Positions 28,123 through 41,394 of a DNA stretch of 64,000 nt are shown one piece after another. The notes beneath the pieces are model-generated. The model was not told where the DNA came from. It searched no databases and saw only the letters and a program-made list of their open reading frames with translations. Numbering within the stretch: position 1 is the stretch's first letter; each line of letters opens with the position of its first letter. Origin of the DNA: an uncultured Lachnospiraceae bacterium (GTDB lineage: Bacteria > Bacillota > Clostridia > Lachnospirales > Lachnospiraceae); assembly GCA_902789665.1 (NCBI GenBank), contig CADAOY010000003.1, positions 270,482-334,481 on the forward strand. Direction: 5' to 3'. The position numbers were made by a program, and so were the translations under genes.

Positions 28123-29301
28123 TTATTCGGTTTCTTCATCCTTAATCTTTCTTGCGCATACAACGAAACGTCCTTCGTTGGTATGATATGCACAGGTTAC
28201 AAGCATTATTATATCATCTCCATATTCAGGCACAATCCCTGTGTCATACAAAGATTTGCTGCAGAGGTTCTCAATGTTATAATCGAAATCCTCTTTTGTT
28301 TCTGAATCAATAAAATAATAGAATTTGTAATTTGTATCTGTTGAATTATAGATTCTGTCCCTGAATGCTGAGAATACTTCATATTCTCCCTTCTCATAAA
28401 GGGTATCGAATTCTATAATCTTATGCTCCTCATAAAATTCCTTCTTCTCATAATTCATGATGGCCTTGAACATTGTGCCGTTACGCATATGATGGCCATA
28501 GAGAATCAGGTTGTCAGAACGCGGATCCATGGTGCATCTGAAGTCGATGAAAATCGCGCCCGATGTGGACTCCTCACCATTGAAATCCCTGTGAATATAT
28601 TTCTGACCGATTATTCCATCCTCATCCACATAATCAGGTGTATGCATTACCGGATAATCAATAACCGTACCATCAAGGCGAATCCAGCCCACCATATCAT
28701 TATTCTGCTCATAGAAAGGAAGGTACTCAGGAAGAATATCTTTCTCCTCTTCCTCCTCCTCTTTTTCCTGAGCTGCAAGAGCCATATTATCCACCATGGC
28801 ATCAAGACCTATGGAATCTGCATCGATTACCACAATCTTGCTGTCCACCAGCTCCTGCCAGGCTTTTCTCTCTTTGGCAATTCTCACCTGATAACTAATC
28901 AGATATCCCGCAGATATGGCAAAAATCACCGCCGCCACCACAAAGACAAAATACATAATCTTAAGCTTCTTATCAAGAGTCTTAAAATTCTTAATGTCAT
29001 TTATGACAAGGGCAAAGAAGTTCTTCTTTTTCTTATCATCTTTATCTTCTTCTGCCTTTACCGGCTTTTTTTCCTTGGGAATATCTTCCTCGATATTGAT
29101 ATCCTCATCAGGGATGGTTTCTTCTTCAGCCTCTTCAGGCGCTTCAGCTTCTACGGTTGCCTCTGCCACTTCGGCTTCTACGATTGCCTCGGCCTCCGGC
29201 GCTGGCGCTTCCTGCTCTGCAACTTCCGCCTCTGCCTTCGGAGTTTCATCCACCTCATCCCAAATGCTTGATTCACTTGTATTCTTTATTTCATCACTCA
29301 T
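28123..29301 (-). CDS. Class B-type sortase with long acidic cytoplasmic tail
   Basis: Sortases cleave a sorting motif and attach surface proteins to peptidoglycan or to pilin lysines. The C-terminal 200 residues have the catalytic His in LYGHHMRNG, Cys in MLVTCAY and Arg in RFVVCARK, with class B-like length. A single membrane helix at about 113-137 is preceded by a Glu/Ala/Pro-rich segment (about 15-95) of low complexity, much longer than usual. No LPxTG- or NPxTG-bearing substrate gene is in the window. Next to an ABC exporter by operon structure. Confidence 0.92.
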   Translation of the reverse strand: MSDEIKNTSESSIWDEVDETPKAEAEVAEQEAPAPEAEAIVEAEVAEATVEAEAPEEAEEETIPDEDINIEEDIPKEKKPVKAEEDKDDKKKKNFFALVINDIKNFKTLDKKLKIMYFVFVVAAVIFAISAGYLISYQVRIAKERKAWQELVDSKIVVIDADSIGLDAMVDNMALAAQEKEEEEEEKDILPEYLPFYEQNNDMVGWIRLDGTVIDYPVMHTPDYVDEDGIIGQKYIHRDFNGEESTSGAIFIDFRCTMDPRSDNLILYGHHMRNGTMFKAIMNYEKKEFYEEHKIIEFDTLYEKGEYEVFSAFRDRIYNSTDTNYKFYYFIDSETKEDFDYNIENLCSKSLYDTGIVPEYGDDIIMLVTCAYHTNEGRFVVCARKIKDEETE

Positions 29302-29364
29302 TCTTAACCTTCTTTAACACATGTTATAAAGATTATACCATTATTACTATTATGTGACAATGTT

Positions 29365-29455
29365 GCGCAGCGCAAGGACAAAATGCTCTCCCCAAAGCCA
29401 TCTAAGTGCAGCTTGCTGCAATGAGCTTTGGGGAGAGTAGTTTTGGACGATGCGC
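29365..29455 (+). repeat. Structured intergenic repeat, copy 3
   Basis: GCGCA/TGCGC closing pairs (29365-29369/29451-29455), GGAC flanks, CAAAA/TTTTG (29379-29383/29441-29445), loop TG/TAG, CTCTC/GAGAG (29386-29390/29433-29437), CCCAAAGC/GCTTTGGG (29391-29398/29425-29432) and an apical GCAG-CTTG-CTGC hairpin (29408-29419). It lies between the LysR stop and the sortase start, antisense to both. Helix sequence differs from copies 1 and 2 but pairing is kept. Confidence 0.88.
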
Positions 29456-29462
29456 GTCCTAC

Positions 29463-30365
29463 TTAGAACGGCTTATACTTCTTAAGTTCCTCAATAAAGC
29501 TAAGTGCCATAGGACTTAAAATATGATCATCTCTTATAATATATCCGATGGTCATTTTATCCTCAGCATCAAGTGGAACCGCTGTATATCCCACACCATT
29601 TAATTCCTTACAGATAACACCGCTGCAAAGGGTAAAACCATTAAGAAGTGTCATCATATTAAGAGCAGTCGCCCTGTCATTTACACGAATAATCTTTCTG
29701 TACGGATAAGTGCTGAGCACCTCTTCCGCAAAATAAAATGAATTCTTCTCACCCTGATTAAAGGAAAGACAAGGATACTCATCAAGGTCCTTTAATGACA
29801 CCTTTTTCTTCTTTGCAAGCGGATGGTTCGTTGAAAGATATGCATAGGTATCGCAGGTAAAAAGCTCATTAAAGTTAAGATTATTTTCTGCCAGTTCCTT
29901 ATATAAAACCTTATTGTTAAAGTCATTGATGTAAAGTATTCCAAGCTCGCTTCTCATATTTTTTACATCAGTAATAACCTCGCCTGTTCTGGTTTCATAT
30001 ATGGCAAAATCATACTCTTCCATGGAATTATTTAATACCACGTTTGAAAAAGCCTCCACCGCAAAAGTATAATGCTGGGCAGACACATGGAAAACCTTCT
30101 TGGCAGAAGATGTGCCCAGGTATCTTTGTTCCATAAACTTATACTGCTCCAAAGTCTGCCTTGCATAACCAATGAACTCACTGCCTTCGGTAGTAAGCTC
30201 TATACCCTTGTTGCTCCTGTTAAAAATCTTAATTCCGATTTCTTTTTCAAGTTCTTTAATGGTTCCGGACAAACTTGGCTGCGATATATAAAGAGCCTTT
30301 GCGGCCTCATTCATTGATCCCCTGTCCGCAACACATATAACATATTTCATCTGTTGTAATGTCAT
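29463..30365 (-). CDS. LysR-family transcriptional regulator
   Basis: A 300-residue LTTR: an N-terminal winged helix-turn-helix (MTLQQMKYVICVADRGSMNEAAKAL ... SQPSLSGTIKELEKEIG in family order) and a periplasmic-binding-protein-like effector domain (about 90-295). It closes the antiporter-symporter-DUF2142 operon with a 14-nt gap from the gene upstream, so it may regulate that operon, unlike the usual divergent arrangement. Effector unknown. Confidence 0.93.
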   Translation of the reverse strand: MTLQQMKYVICVADRGSMNEAAKALYISQPSLSGTIKELEKEIGIKIFNRSNKGIELTTEGSEFIGYARQTLEQYKFMEQRYLGTSSAKKVFHVSAQHYTFAVEAFSNVVLNNSMEEYDFAIYETRTGEVITDVKNMRSELGILYINDFNNKVLYKELAENNLNFNELFTCDTYAYLSTNHPLAKKKKVSLKDLDEYPCLSFNQGEKNSFYFAEEVLSTYPYRKIIRVNDRATALNMMTLLNGFTLCSGVICKELNGVGYTAVPLDAEDKMTIGYIIRDDHILSPMALSFIEELKKYKPF

Positions 30366-30379
30366 ATAAAAATCTCCTT

Positions 30380-31783
30380 TTACAAATTAAAAACTGGAAA
30401 TACATATACAAAATCCTGCATTGATCCCCATACCGAAGGTAAATATACTTTTTTAAAGATATATAAGCTTACAATCATCATTCCAATGGCTACCGCTATA
30501 ACCACTGAATTAAGAAGCTTTTCAGATATCTTTACCTTTTCCTTTAAAAGTTTATATAAAGCCTCATATCCAAGACCAAACATAACTGCTACTGCAGGAA
30601 ATGCCGGATATATATATCTTCCCTGAGGCTGATAATCTGTATAATACGAATAGTGAATTGATAATAAAACAGGTATAAGCGCTGCAAATATTATCATATA
30701 TCTAAAGAATATTCCCTTTATATTCTCCTTCAGATTTTCTCTCTTAGTTACCGTATTTATTAAGAAAAACAGATAACCTAATACGTCAATTATTGCATAA
30801 AGAATATAAAACTTCATTGAACATTTAAACATCATATAGCCAAAAAACCCGACTGAAGACTTAAATGTATCAACTATCCATGGTCTCATAAATACCATAT
30901 GAGCTATGCTCTCTCCCATATTATGTGGTGTCTGCCTGAGTGATGGCTTAAGAGTATCAGCCGCATACATTTCGCTGGACTGCTCGAGTGTCTTAAGACC
31001 AAATACATCACCATCATACATAATGGTATTTCTTACCAGGAAGAAGCCGCATAATCCCAATACAATTACCGTTACTATAAGACCACAAATCCACAGATTA
31101 TTTTTCTCTTTATTCTCAGCATTTTTGGTATTCCAAACCAGAGTTATAAATAAAACCATACTAAGTAATATCCAGCCATATGCATTGTAATATGACAATG
31201 TTACTATGGAGATTCCAAAGCCAAGAAGTACGGATATTCTAATATTTAATTCCTCTTTTAATATATAAACCCAGGCATAACAGATCATGGAAGAACCAAG
31301 CAAAGCCAGAGCATCATTATTTATATAGCTTGCAAGAAATGCAAACTGTGGCGTTGTTGATACACAAATAAATACAAACCACTTAACTCTCTCATTGGTT
31401 AATAATTTATCCAGTGATTTAAATAAAAATAAGGCTGTAAATACAGAAGCAACCACATTTGGAAAACGTGCTGCAACCAGAATAGCCTTGGCACTCATGG
31501 TAAATAAAGATACAATCTTCATACATAAAGCACTAAGCAGGGATGGTAACCATGTAATATAGAATGCGTAGGAGAAGCCCCACCACTGATTACGAATTTC
31601 GGAAAGCCACCCTGAAGGCAGCTTTCCGTTTTCAAACACATAATATATCATTGGGAATCTGGCATATTCATCCGGAGCATAATCATAAGGCTTTACTGCA
31701 CTCCATATAAAATAATATATAAAGAGTGCAAAACAAAAACCCGTTACAAATATCCACTTATGCTTACGATAAAATTCCTTCAT
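30380..31783 (-). CDS. Polytopic membrane protein, DUF2142-like
   Basis: A 467-residue protein with about 11-12 transmembrane helices. The first extracellular loop has YDYAPDEYARFPMIYY, resembling the Asp/Glu-bearing loop of DUF2142 proteins, a group related in topology to dolichyl-phosphate-sugar (GT-C) transferases. It probably acts in cell-envelope glycan assembly. The ATG shares one base with the stop of the symporter gene, so translation is coupled. Confidence 0.82.
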   Translation of the reverse strand: MKEFYRKHKWIFVTGFCFALFIYYFIWSAVKPYDYAPDEYARFPMIYYVFENGKLPSGWLSEIRNQWWGFSYAFYITWLPSLLSALCMKIVSLFTMSAKAILVAARFPNVVASVFTALFLFKSLDKLLTNERVKWFVFICVSTTPQFAFLASYINNDALALLGSSMICYAWVYILKEELNIRISVLLGFGISIVTLSYYNAYGWILLSMVLFITLVWNTKNAENKEKNNLWICGLIVTVIVLGLCGFFLVRNTIMYDGDVFGLKTLEQSSEMYAADTLKPSLRQTPHNMGESIAHMVFMRPWIVDTFKSSVGFFGYMMFKCSMKFYILYAIIDVLGYLFFLINTVTKRENLKENIKGIFFRYMIIFAALIPVLLSIHYSYYTDYQPQGRYIYPAFPAVAVMFGLGYEALYKLLKEKVKISEKLLNSVVIAVAIGMMIVSLYIFKKVYLPSVWGSMQDFVYVFPVFNL

Positions 31784-33342
31784 TAATCTGCCATCTTCTC
31801 GTCTTCTTCCAAACCTTTTTCGGTAAGGAACATTTTCTGCTCAACTGTTACAACCTTGTCATAACACTTGAAAATCTCATCAACTTTCTTTGAGTCCATC
31901 TTAGGAGTAATTAAACTTACAAGTGGAACTACTATAAGTCCTGCAATCATAGCAAGAGCACCGGCTACGATTGGTGATGAAAGGTAACCAAAAATCATAT
32001 TTGATACTGTAATGCCTACGCCTGTAACGAAGCTTGCCCAGACGGAAATTTTGGTAACCTTTTTAAAGTAAAGACCATACATGAAAGGAGCTAAGAAAGC
32101 ACCTGCCAGAGCACCCCATGAAATACCCATGAGCTGTGCAATGAATGTGGTCTTATTCCATGCGATAAATACTGATAAAGCTACGAAGAAAAGGATAAAA
32201 CATCTAAGTACTATAAGCTGTGCCTTATCGCTCATCTTCTTAACAATGTTACCCTTTACGATATCAAGAGTAACTGTAGATGCTGAGGTAAGTACCAGTG
32301 ATGATAATGTGGACATTGATGCTGAAAGTACAAGCACTACCACGATTCCGATTAAGATATCAGGAAGACCTGATAACATTGCAGGAATGATATTATCATA
32401 AATTACCTTGCCATCTTCTGCATAGATGTCAGCGAAGCTGAATAATCTTGAGAAACCACCAAGGAAGTAGCATCCGCCGGCAACGATAACTGCAAAGAAT
32501 GTAGAAACGATGGCGCCGGTTTTGACAGATCTTTCATCCTTGATTGCATAGAATTTATGAACCATCTGAGGAAGACCCCAGGTACCAAGTGATGTAAGAA
32601 TAATTACGCTAAGTAAGTCTAACGGGTTGGCACCAAAGAAGGATGCATATACACCAGGGGCTGCCACGGCGATTCCTTCATCTGCAGGAATACTTGCAAG
32701 ACCTACAAGTGACTGATAGAATCCGCCCTGTCCGTTGATAACTGCAACAACTACTGCGCAGATACCAAATAACATGATGATACCCTGAATAAAGTCGTTG
32801 ATTGTAGTTGCCATGTAACCGCCAAGGATTACATATACACCGGTAAGCACTGCCATAACCAGAATACATACTTCATAAGGAACATGGAATGCCATTTCAA
32901 ATAATCTTGAAAGACCGTTATATACAGATGCTGTATATGGAATTAAGAATATGAAGGCAATAACTGATGCGCCAATTCTAAGAGCTTTGGAGTCATATCT
33001 TTTACCAAAGAAGTTAGGCATGGTTGCCGCATTTAAATGGTTGGACATGATTCTTGTTCTTCTTCCTAAGATAATCCAGGCAAGTAAGCTTCCGATAAAA
33101 GCATTGCCAAGACCAATCCATGTTGAGGCGAGACCGAATTTCCAGCCGAACTGTCCTGCATAACCTACGAAAATAACCGCACTAAAATATGAGGTTCCAT
33201 AGGAAAAAGCAGTAAACCAAGGTCCTGCCGTATGTCCGCCGAGGACGAAATTGTCTACACTTGTTGCTTTCTTTCTTGCATAAATTCCCACGCCAATCAT
33301 CATGGCGAAGAAAATCAGCATCATGGTAATTTTTGCTGCCAT
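31783..33342 (-). CDS. Sodium:solute symporter (SSS family)
   Basis: A 519-residue protein with about 13 transmembrane helices. The family hallmarks are visible: an early GGHTAGPWFTAFSYGTSYFSA core helix, the MYGLGNAFIGS-like helix 3 region, TTINDFIQG, and SASMSTLSSLVLTSAS in helix 8 (sodium site Ser residues). It resembles the PutP/PanF group; the solute (proline, pantothenate or other) cannot be fixed. AGGGGGAAAACCTAA precedes ATG 33342. It follows an antiporter gene by 27 nt. Confidence 0.92.
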   Translation of the reverse strand: MAAKITMMLIFFAMMIGVGIYARKKATSVDNFVLGGHTAGPWFTAFSYGTSYFSAVIFVGYAGQFGWKFGLASTWIGLGNAFIGSLLAWIILGRRTRIMSNHLNAATMPNFFGKRYDSKALRIGASVIAFIFLIPYTASVYNGLSRLFEMAFHVPYEVCILVMAVLTGVYVILGGYMATTINDFIQGIIMLFGICAVVVAVINGQGGFYQSLVGLASIPADEGIAVAAPGVYASFFGANPLDLLSVIILTSLGTWGLPQMVHKFYAIKDERSVKTGAIVSTFFAVIVAGGCYFLGGFSRLFSFADIYAEDGKVIYDNIIPAMLSGLPDILIGIVVVLVLSASMSTLSSLVLTSASTVTLDIVKGNIVKKMSDKAQLIVLRCFILFFVALSVFIAWNKTTFIAQLMGISWGALAGAFLAPFMYGLYFKKVTKISVWASFVTGVGITVSNMIFGYLSSPIVAGALAMIAGLIVVPLVSLITPKMDSKKVDEIFKCYDKVVTVEQKMFLTEKGLEEDEKMAD

Positions 33343-33369
33343 TTAGGTTTTCCCCCTGTAAAAAAATAT

Positions 33370-34554
33370 TTATTCTTTAGCCTCCTCAGGCCATTTTGTA
33401 TATAGTAATTTAAGCAGTATCGGTGTGGTAATGGATGAAATAATTATTAAAAGAATAACTGCCGTGAAATACACAGGGTCCATCATTCCAACTGCCAGTC
33501 CCTTCTGGGACACAATCAGCGCAACCTCTCCTCTTGTCATCATACCGACGCCCACTTTAAGCGCATGCTTAGGCTTGATACGGCATATCATTGCCATAAG
33601 TCCGCAGCCGATGATTTTGGTAATCATTCCGACAAGTACGAAGCAGATTGCGAAGAAGAATATGCTCATATTTAAGTCTGATATATCTGTCTTAAGACCG
33701 ATACTTGCAAAGAAAATTGGTCCAAATAAAACATAGGAATTTATATCAAGTCTTCTTGCGATATATTCTGAATCCCTGATATTGCAAAGAATAATACCTG
33801 CAACATATGCGCCGGTGATATCAGCAATACCGAAGAATTCTTCTGCAATAAATGCAAGGGCTAAGCAAAGCGCAAGTCCTGCAATTGTAATTCTTCTGCT
33901 GTGAGGATATCTGTTATCCACAATCTTGAAGATTTTATAGCAGATAAAGCCTACACATACAGCCAGCACGAAGAATAATAATGTATTTCTCACAACCGTA
34001 TATGGCTTGGCGCTTGGATCATTAAGTCCAACCACGAAGGTCAGCACCACCATACCGATTACATCATCAATAATTGCCGCATTTAAGATGGTTGTTCCAA
34101 TCTCGCCATTTAGAACCCCCATCTCCTTAAGGGATTCCACAGTGATACTTACTGATGTGGCGGTCAGAATTGTTCCCATAAATATGGCTTTATAGAACTC
34201 AGGAGTTCCTACGCTGTGAAAGCCATAGAAGCAGCTGTATAAAAGTGTTCCACCAACCAGTGGGACGAAAACGCCTGCACACGCTATGGCGAAAGCCTTA
34301 GGTCCAGTCTTAACCAGACTCTTTAAATTGGTTTCAAGGCCGGCGCAGAACATAAGAAGAACTACACCAATCTGAGCCATCTGCAGGATAAAATCACTGG
34401 TATTAACCCATCCTAAAACCGATGGTCCGATAATAAGTCCCGCTACAATTTCTCCCGCAACCTGTGGAGCTTTAAGCTTTCTTGCCACAAGTCCGAAGAA
34501 CTTGGCAAAAAGAATAATAATCGCTATATCTTTGAATATTTCCAAACTATCCAT
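33370..34554 (-). CDS. Cation:proton antiporter, CPA2 (Kef/NapA-like)
   Basis: A 394-residue protein with about 12-13 membrane helices, lacking the C-terminal TrkA-N domain of true KefB/C. Seen: the paired-Asp-type motif AAIIDDVIGMVVL in helix 5/6 (double Asp, electrogenic type), EIVAGLIIGPSVLG near the N-terminus and MMTRGEVALIVSQKG near the C-terminus. Probably a Na+/H+ antiporter; with the sodium symporter next to it this suggests a sodium-cycling unit. Specificity is inference. Confidence 0.92.
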   Translation of the reverse strand: MDSLEIFKDIAIIILFAKFFGLVARKLKAPQVAGEIVAGLIIGPSVLGWVNTSDFILQMAQIGVVLLMFCAGLETNLKSLVKTGPKAFAIACAGVFVPLVGGTLLYSCFYGFHSVGTPEFYKAIFMGTILTATSVSITVESLKEMGVLNGEIGTTILNAAIIDDVIGMVVLTFVVGLNDPSAKPYTVVRNTLLFFVLAVCVGFICYKIFKIVDNRYPHSRRITIAGLALCLALAFIAEEFFGIADITGAYVAGIILCNIRDSEYIARRLDINSYVLFGPIFFASIGLKTDISDLNMSIFFFAICFVLVGMITKIIGCGLMAMICRIKPKHALKVGVGMMTRGEVALIVSQKGLAVGMMDPVYFTAVILLIIISSITTPILLKLLYTKWPEEAKE

Positions 34555-34592
34555 TTTATTAACCTCTGTTCTCCCCCGCTTTTACACATAAA

Positions 34593-35378
34593 TCACATTG
34601 CACTTAAACAATAATATATCCCCGAAACCGCAATGTAAAGTATAACTTGATGTAACATATAAATTAATAGAGAATGCCTGCCAATAAATGAGAAAACAGG
34701 TATGTCTTTGGATAATATTTTTTTGATCTTTTCCTTATCCTTAATTAGGAGGCATAAATAAAAACCTGCCAAAAATAAGAATAACCATGGAATTATTGGA
34801 AAATAATCGCCGGAATAAAATCCCTTAAATGGAAATCCAAGAAAAGTTGTAAAATAATCCTTATAAAGAAAATCCGGAAGCTTACATATAACCAGTCTTT
34901 CAAATCCAAAGCTGTGAATATAAACATTTCTAGTTATTACAAACAAAAGAATCGATATGATTAAGCCTGCCATATCAGGAATCTTTCTAAGCCACTTATC
35001 AAGTGCCAGGGTTATCAGCATTGCAGCACCAAGCATTGTAAGCACACCAAAAATAATTCTCTCTTCCGGCAAAAAAATCATTGTTACAAGTGTTATTATG
35101 ATTCCACACAAAGAAACAATGATACCTCTTTTAGGATTTCTTGAACCCAGTGCCCGGCACATTCCGGATATTATAATAAAAGACCAGCATATCAACTGCT
35201 GATATACATATCCCCATCTGCTGCTGTAAAAAGGAATATGTGCTCCGCATATGGAAACCACATCATATAATCCGTGATAGATTATCATATTGATTATGGT
35301 TATTCCCCTGATTACATCCAGAAGATGAAATCTTTCTTTTTTAATTCCGTCTATTACTTTTAATTTACTGTCTTTCAT
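34593..35378 (-). CDS. Membrane acyltransferase-like protein, DUF1624/HGSNAT domain
   Basis: A 261-residue protein with about seven membrane helices. The first helix region FHLLDVIRGITIINMIIYH (about 17-35) with Asp and a conserved His matches the heparan-alpha-glucosaminide N-acetyltransferase catalytic domain family, which moves acetyl groups across membranes onto sugars. HSLLIYMLHQ at the C-terminus is also typical. It precedes the antiporter operon by 38 nt and starts at ATG 35378. Confidence 0.85.
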   Translation of the reverse strand: MKDSKLKVIDGIKKERFHLLDVIRGITIINMIIYHGLYDVVSICGAHIPFYSSRWGYVYQQLICWSFIIISGMCRALGSRNPKRGIIVSLCGIIITLVTMIFLPEERIIFGVLTMLGAAMLITLALDKWLRKIPDMAGLIISILLFVITRNVYIHSFGFERLVICKLPDFLYKDYFTTFLGFPFKGFYSGDYFPIIPWLFLFLAGFYLCLLIKDKEKIKKILSKDIPVFSFIGRHSLLIYMLHQVILYIAVSGIYYCLSAM

Positions 35379-35432
35379 ATTGTGCTTATTTAATACTTTA
35401 ACGCTTTAAATCAATACTGTCAATAAAGTTTT

Positions 35433-35466
35433 TAAATGGCAGGGGCCATAACGCCCCTGCCTGATT
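35433..35466 (-). terminator. Terminator after gyrA
   Basis: GGCAGGGGC (35438-35446) and GCCCCTGCC (35453-35461) form a perfect 9-bp stem around a 6-nt loop, extended by AAAT/ATTT pairs, 28 nt past the gyrA stop. Minus-strand tail is TTTAAAAAC. Confidence 0.82.
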
Positions 35467-35488
35467 TAAATTTAAATTTTAGTTGTAA

Positions 35489-38101
35489 TTATTCTTCAGA
35501 AGAATCCGTATTATCGTCAGTATCCTCAATATCATTTTCTTCCAAAGCCTTATTTACAAGTGCCTCAATATCAGCAGGTGTGCTTCCTTCTTCTGAAGGT
35601 ATTTCTTCTACAGGAAGTTCCTCTACCTCTTCCATGGTAAGTTCATTATCTCCATCTGAAATCTTCTCTCTTACCTTGGCAATCTTGGCAAGTTTAACCT
35701 TGGAATCAAGATTGATTAATTTAACACCTGTTGTATTTCTTCCAATTAATGATACGTCTCCCATTGGAATCTGAATGATTGTTCCAAGAGATGTAATCAT
35801 CATAATCTCATGCTCATCTGTAACAGCCTTAACACCGATTACATATCCTGATTTCTCAGTAATCTTATAGCACTTAACACCCTTACCGCCTCTTCTTTGA
35901 ACATTGAATTCATCTAAGGATGTTCTCTTACCAAGACCTTTTTCTGAAACAATAAGAAGTGAATCACCCTGGTGATCAAGCTGCATACCTACGATTTCAT
36001 CACCATCAGATAAGTTCATACCGATAACACCCATGGTATCACGGCCTGTACATCTTACATCTGTTTCCTTAAATCTTATACACATACCATACTTGGTTAC
36101 AAGGAATGCTTCTGTCTTGGCATCTGTACTCTTAACTTCTATAAGTTCATCGTCATCACGAAGATTGATTGCGATAAGACCATTCTTACGGATATTTGAG
36201 AATTCCTTAAGTGCAGTCTTCTTAATAATACCCTTTCTTGTTACCATGAAGAGATTTCTGTCTTCATCATAATCCTTAATAGGAATAACTGCGGAAATCT
36301 TCTCACCCGGATTAAGCTGTAAGAGGTTAATAATTGCAACACCTCTTGCAATTCTTGATGCTTCCGGAATCTGGTAAGCCTTCAGTCTGTATACACGGCC
36401 AAGATTGGTGAAGAACATAATGTAATGATGATTTGAAGTCATAAGTAAGTCTTCAATATAGTCATCATCAATTGTGGACATTCCCTTAATTCCCTTGCCA
36501 CCTCTGTGCTGTGACTTAAAGTTATCAACAGTCATTCTCTTAACATATCCTAAGGATGTCATGGCAATAACTGTATTCTCATTAGGAATTAAATCTTCAT
36601 CAGTAATGTCATCGTCATCGATGCCGATTCTTGTTCTTCTTTCATCACCGTATTTCTGGGCAATAAGAAGCATCTCATCTTTGATTACGCCTAATAAAAT
36701 CTTCTCATCAGCAAGGATTGATTTAAGATAAGCAATTCTTTCAAGTAATTCCTTATGCTCATTCTCAAGTTTTTCTCTTTCCAAACCTGTAAGAGTCTTA
36801 AGACGCATATCCACAATAGCCTGAGCCTGGACATCAGTTAATGCAAATCTTTCCATTAATGCTGTCTTGGCAGCCTGTGTATTCTCACTTGATCTGATAA
36901 TATTAATTACTTCATCAATATTATCAAGAGCAATCAGTAAGCCCTGGAGTATATGATCTCTTTCTTCAGCTTTCTTTAAATCAAATTTGGTTCTTCTTGT
37001 TACTACATCTTCCTGATGCTTTAAGTAATACTGAAGCATCTGTAAGATATTTAATACCTTAGGCTCATTATTAACCAGAGCAAGCATAATAACACCGAAG
37101 GAATCCTGAAGCTGTGTATGCTTATAAAGATGTTTTAATACAAGATTTGGATTAACGTCTCTTCTAAGTTCAATTACAATACGCATACCTTCACGGTTTG
37201 TCTCATCACGAAGGTCTGTGATTCCGTCGATTTTCTTATCTTTTACAAGTTCGGCAATCTTCTCAATTAATCTTGCCTTATTAACAAGATAAGGAAGCTC
37301 TGTAACAATAATTCTGTTCTTACCATTCTGAAGTGACTCAATATTGGTAATGGCTCTTACCTTAACCTTGCCTCTACCTGTTCTGTATGCTTCTTCAATT
37401 CCTGATCTTCCAAGGATTTCAGCACCTGTTGGGAAGTCAGGTCCCTTGATGATATCAAGGATTTCTTCTATTTCTGTTTCTCTGCCTTCATTAACCCTGT
37501 TATCAATTAACTTAACAACTGCATTAATTGTTTCTCCAAGATTATGAGGTGGTATGTTGGTTGCCATACCAACGGCGATACCTGTAGTACCATTAACCAA
37601 AAGGTTAGGATAACGGCTTGGAAGAACTGTTGGTTCTTTCTCTGTCTCATCAAAGTTAGGTACAAAATCAACAGTATCTTTATCGATATCTGCAAGAAGC
37701 TGCATTGAAATCTTTGATAATCTTGCCTCTGTATAACGCATGGCAGCTGCGCCATCGCCGTCCACAGAACCAAAGTTACCATGACCATCTACAAGTGGTG
37801 CTCTCATTGACCACTCCTGAGCCATATTAACTAATGCACCATAAATAGAACTGTCACCATGTGGGTGATATTTACCCATTGTATCACCGACGATACGCGC
37901 TGACTTACGATGTGGCTTATCCGGTGTATTATTCAGTTCTGACATTGAGAATAAAACTCTTCTTTGTACCGGCTTAAGACCATCTCTTACATCAGGAAGA
38001 GCACGAGCGGCAATAACGCTCATGGCATAGTCGATATAACAGTTTTCCATTGTTTTTTTAAGGCCTACATGTTCAACCTTATCAAAAATATTTTCATCCA
38101 T
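35489..38101 (-). CDS. gyrA: DNA gyrase subunit A
   Basis: GyrA breaks and rejoins DNA in the A2B2 gyrase that adds negative supercoils. The 870 residues contain the catalytic Tyr in [14 protein letters not shown] (about 122), a six-bladed C-terminal wrapping domain and the canonical GyrA box QRRGGKG at about 742-748 (a related QHRGGKG lies earlier). The quinolone region reads [15 protein letters not shown], with Gly at the position of E. coli Asp87. The C-terminus ends in an acidic tail (about 825-870). Last gene of the dnaA-gyrA block, 29 nt after gyrB. Confidence 0.98.
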   Translation of the reverse strand: MDENIFDKVEHVGLKKTMENCYIDYAMSVIAARALPDVRDGLKPVQRRVLFSMSELNNTPDKPHRKSARIVGDTMGKYHPHGDSSIYGALVNMAQEWSMRAPLVDGHGNFGSVDGDGAAAMRYTEARLSKISMQLLADIDKDTVDFVPNFDETEKEPTVLPSRYPNLLVNGTTGIAVGMATNIPPHNLGETINAVVKLIDNRVNEGRETEIEEILDIIKGPDFPTGAEILGRSGIEEAYRTGRGKVKVRAITNIESLQNGKNRIIVTELPYLVNKARLIEKIAELVKDKKIDGITDLRDETNREGMRIVIELRRDVNPNLVLKHLYKHTQLQDSFGVIMLALVNNEPKVLNILQMLQYYLKHQEDVVTRRTKFDLKKAEERDHILQGLLIALDNIDEVINIIRSSENTQAAKTALMERFALTDVQAQAIVDMRLKTLTGLEREKLENEHKELLERIAYLKSILADEKILLGVIKDEMLLIAQKYGDERRTRIGIDDDDITDEDLIPNENTVIAMTSLGYVKRMTVDNFKSQHRGGKGIKGMSTIDDDYIEDLLMTSNHHYIMFFTNLGRVYRLKAYQIPEASRIARGVAIINLLQLNPGEKISAVIPIKDYDEDRNLFMVTRKGIIKKTALKEFSNIRKNGLIAINLRDDDELIEVKSTDAKTEAFLVTKYGMCIRFKETDVRCTGRDTMGVIGMNLSDGDEIVGMQLDHQGDSLLIVSEKGLGKRTSLDEFNVQRRGGKGVKCYKITEKSGYVIGVKAVTDEHEIMMITSLGTIIQIPMGDVSLIGRNTTGVKLINLDSKVKLAKIAKVREKISDGDNELTMEEVEELPVEEIPSEEGSTPADIEALVNKALEENDIEDTDDNTDSSEE

Positions 38102-38130
38102 TATCTATTACTCCGTTTTCCAGAAATCAA

Positions 38131-41159
<3,029 letters not shown>

Positions 41160-41174
41160 TTAAACCTCTTAAAA

Positions 41175-41381
41175 TCAATTAATACTAACCTTTTGATTAT
41201 TATATTCAATAACATCACCTGAATATAATTTTTTACCTCTTTGAAGACATACTTCACCATTAACTTTAACCTGGCCTTCAGTTATAACCATTTTGGCATC
41301 AACTCCTGAAGATACCATACTGGCTAACTTCATGGCCTGTCCAAGTTTAATAAATTCATCTTTTATAGTAATAGAATCCAC
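41175..41381 (-). CDS. S4-domain RNA-binding protein (YaaA/RlbA-like)
   Basis: A 68-residue stand-alone S4 domain: FIKLGQAMKLASMVSSGVDAK, VKVNGEVCLQRGKKLYSGDVIEY follows the S4 pattern. Its position between dnaN and recF is conserved in Firmicutes (yaaA in B. subtilis), where it is linked to ribosome assembly. It starts 13 nt after dnaN. Confidence 0.93.
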   Translation of the reverse strand: MDSITIKDEFIKLGQAMKLASMVSSGVDAKMVITEGQVKVNGEVCLQRGKKLYSGDVIEYNNQKVSIN

Positions 41382-41394
41382 TTTGTCTCCTGAT

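Noticed and set aside
28423-29271. 282-codon plus-strand frame opposite the sortase gene
   Set aside because: No ribosome site; Ile/Leu/His-rich shadow of the sortase reading frame.
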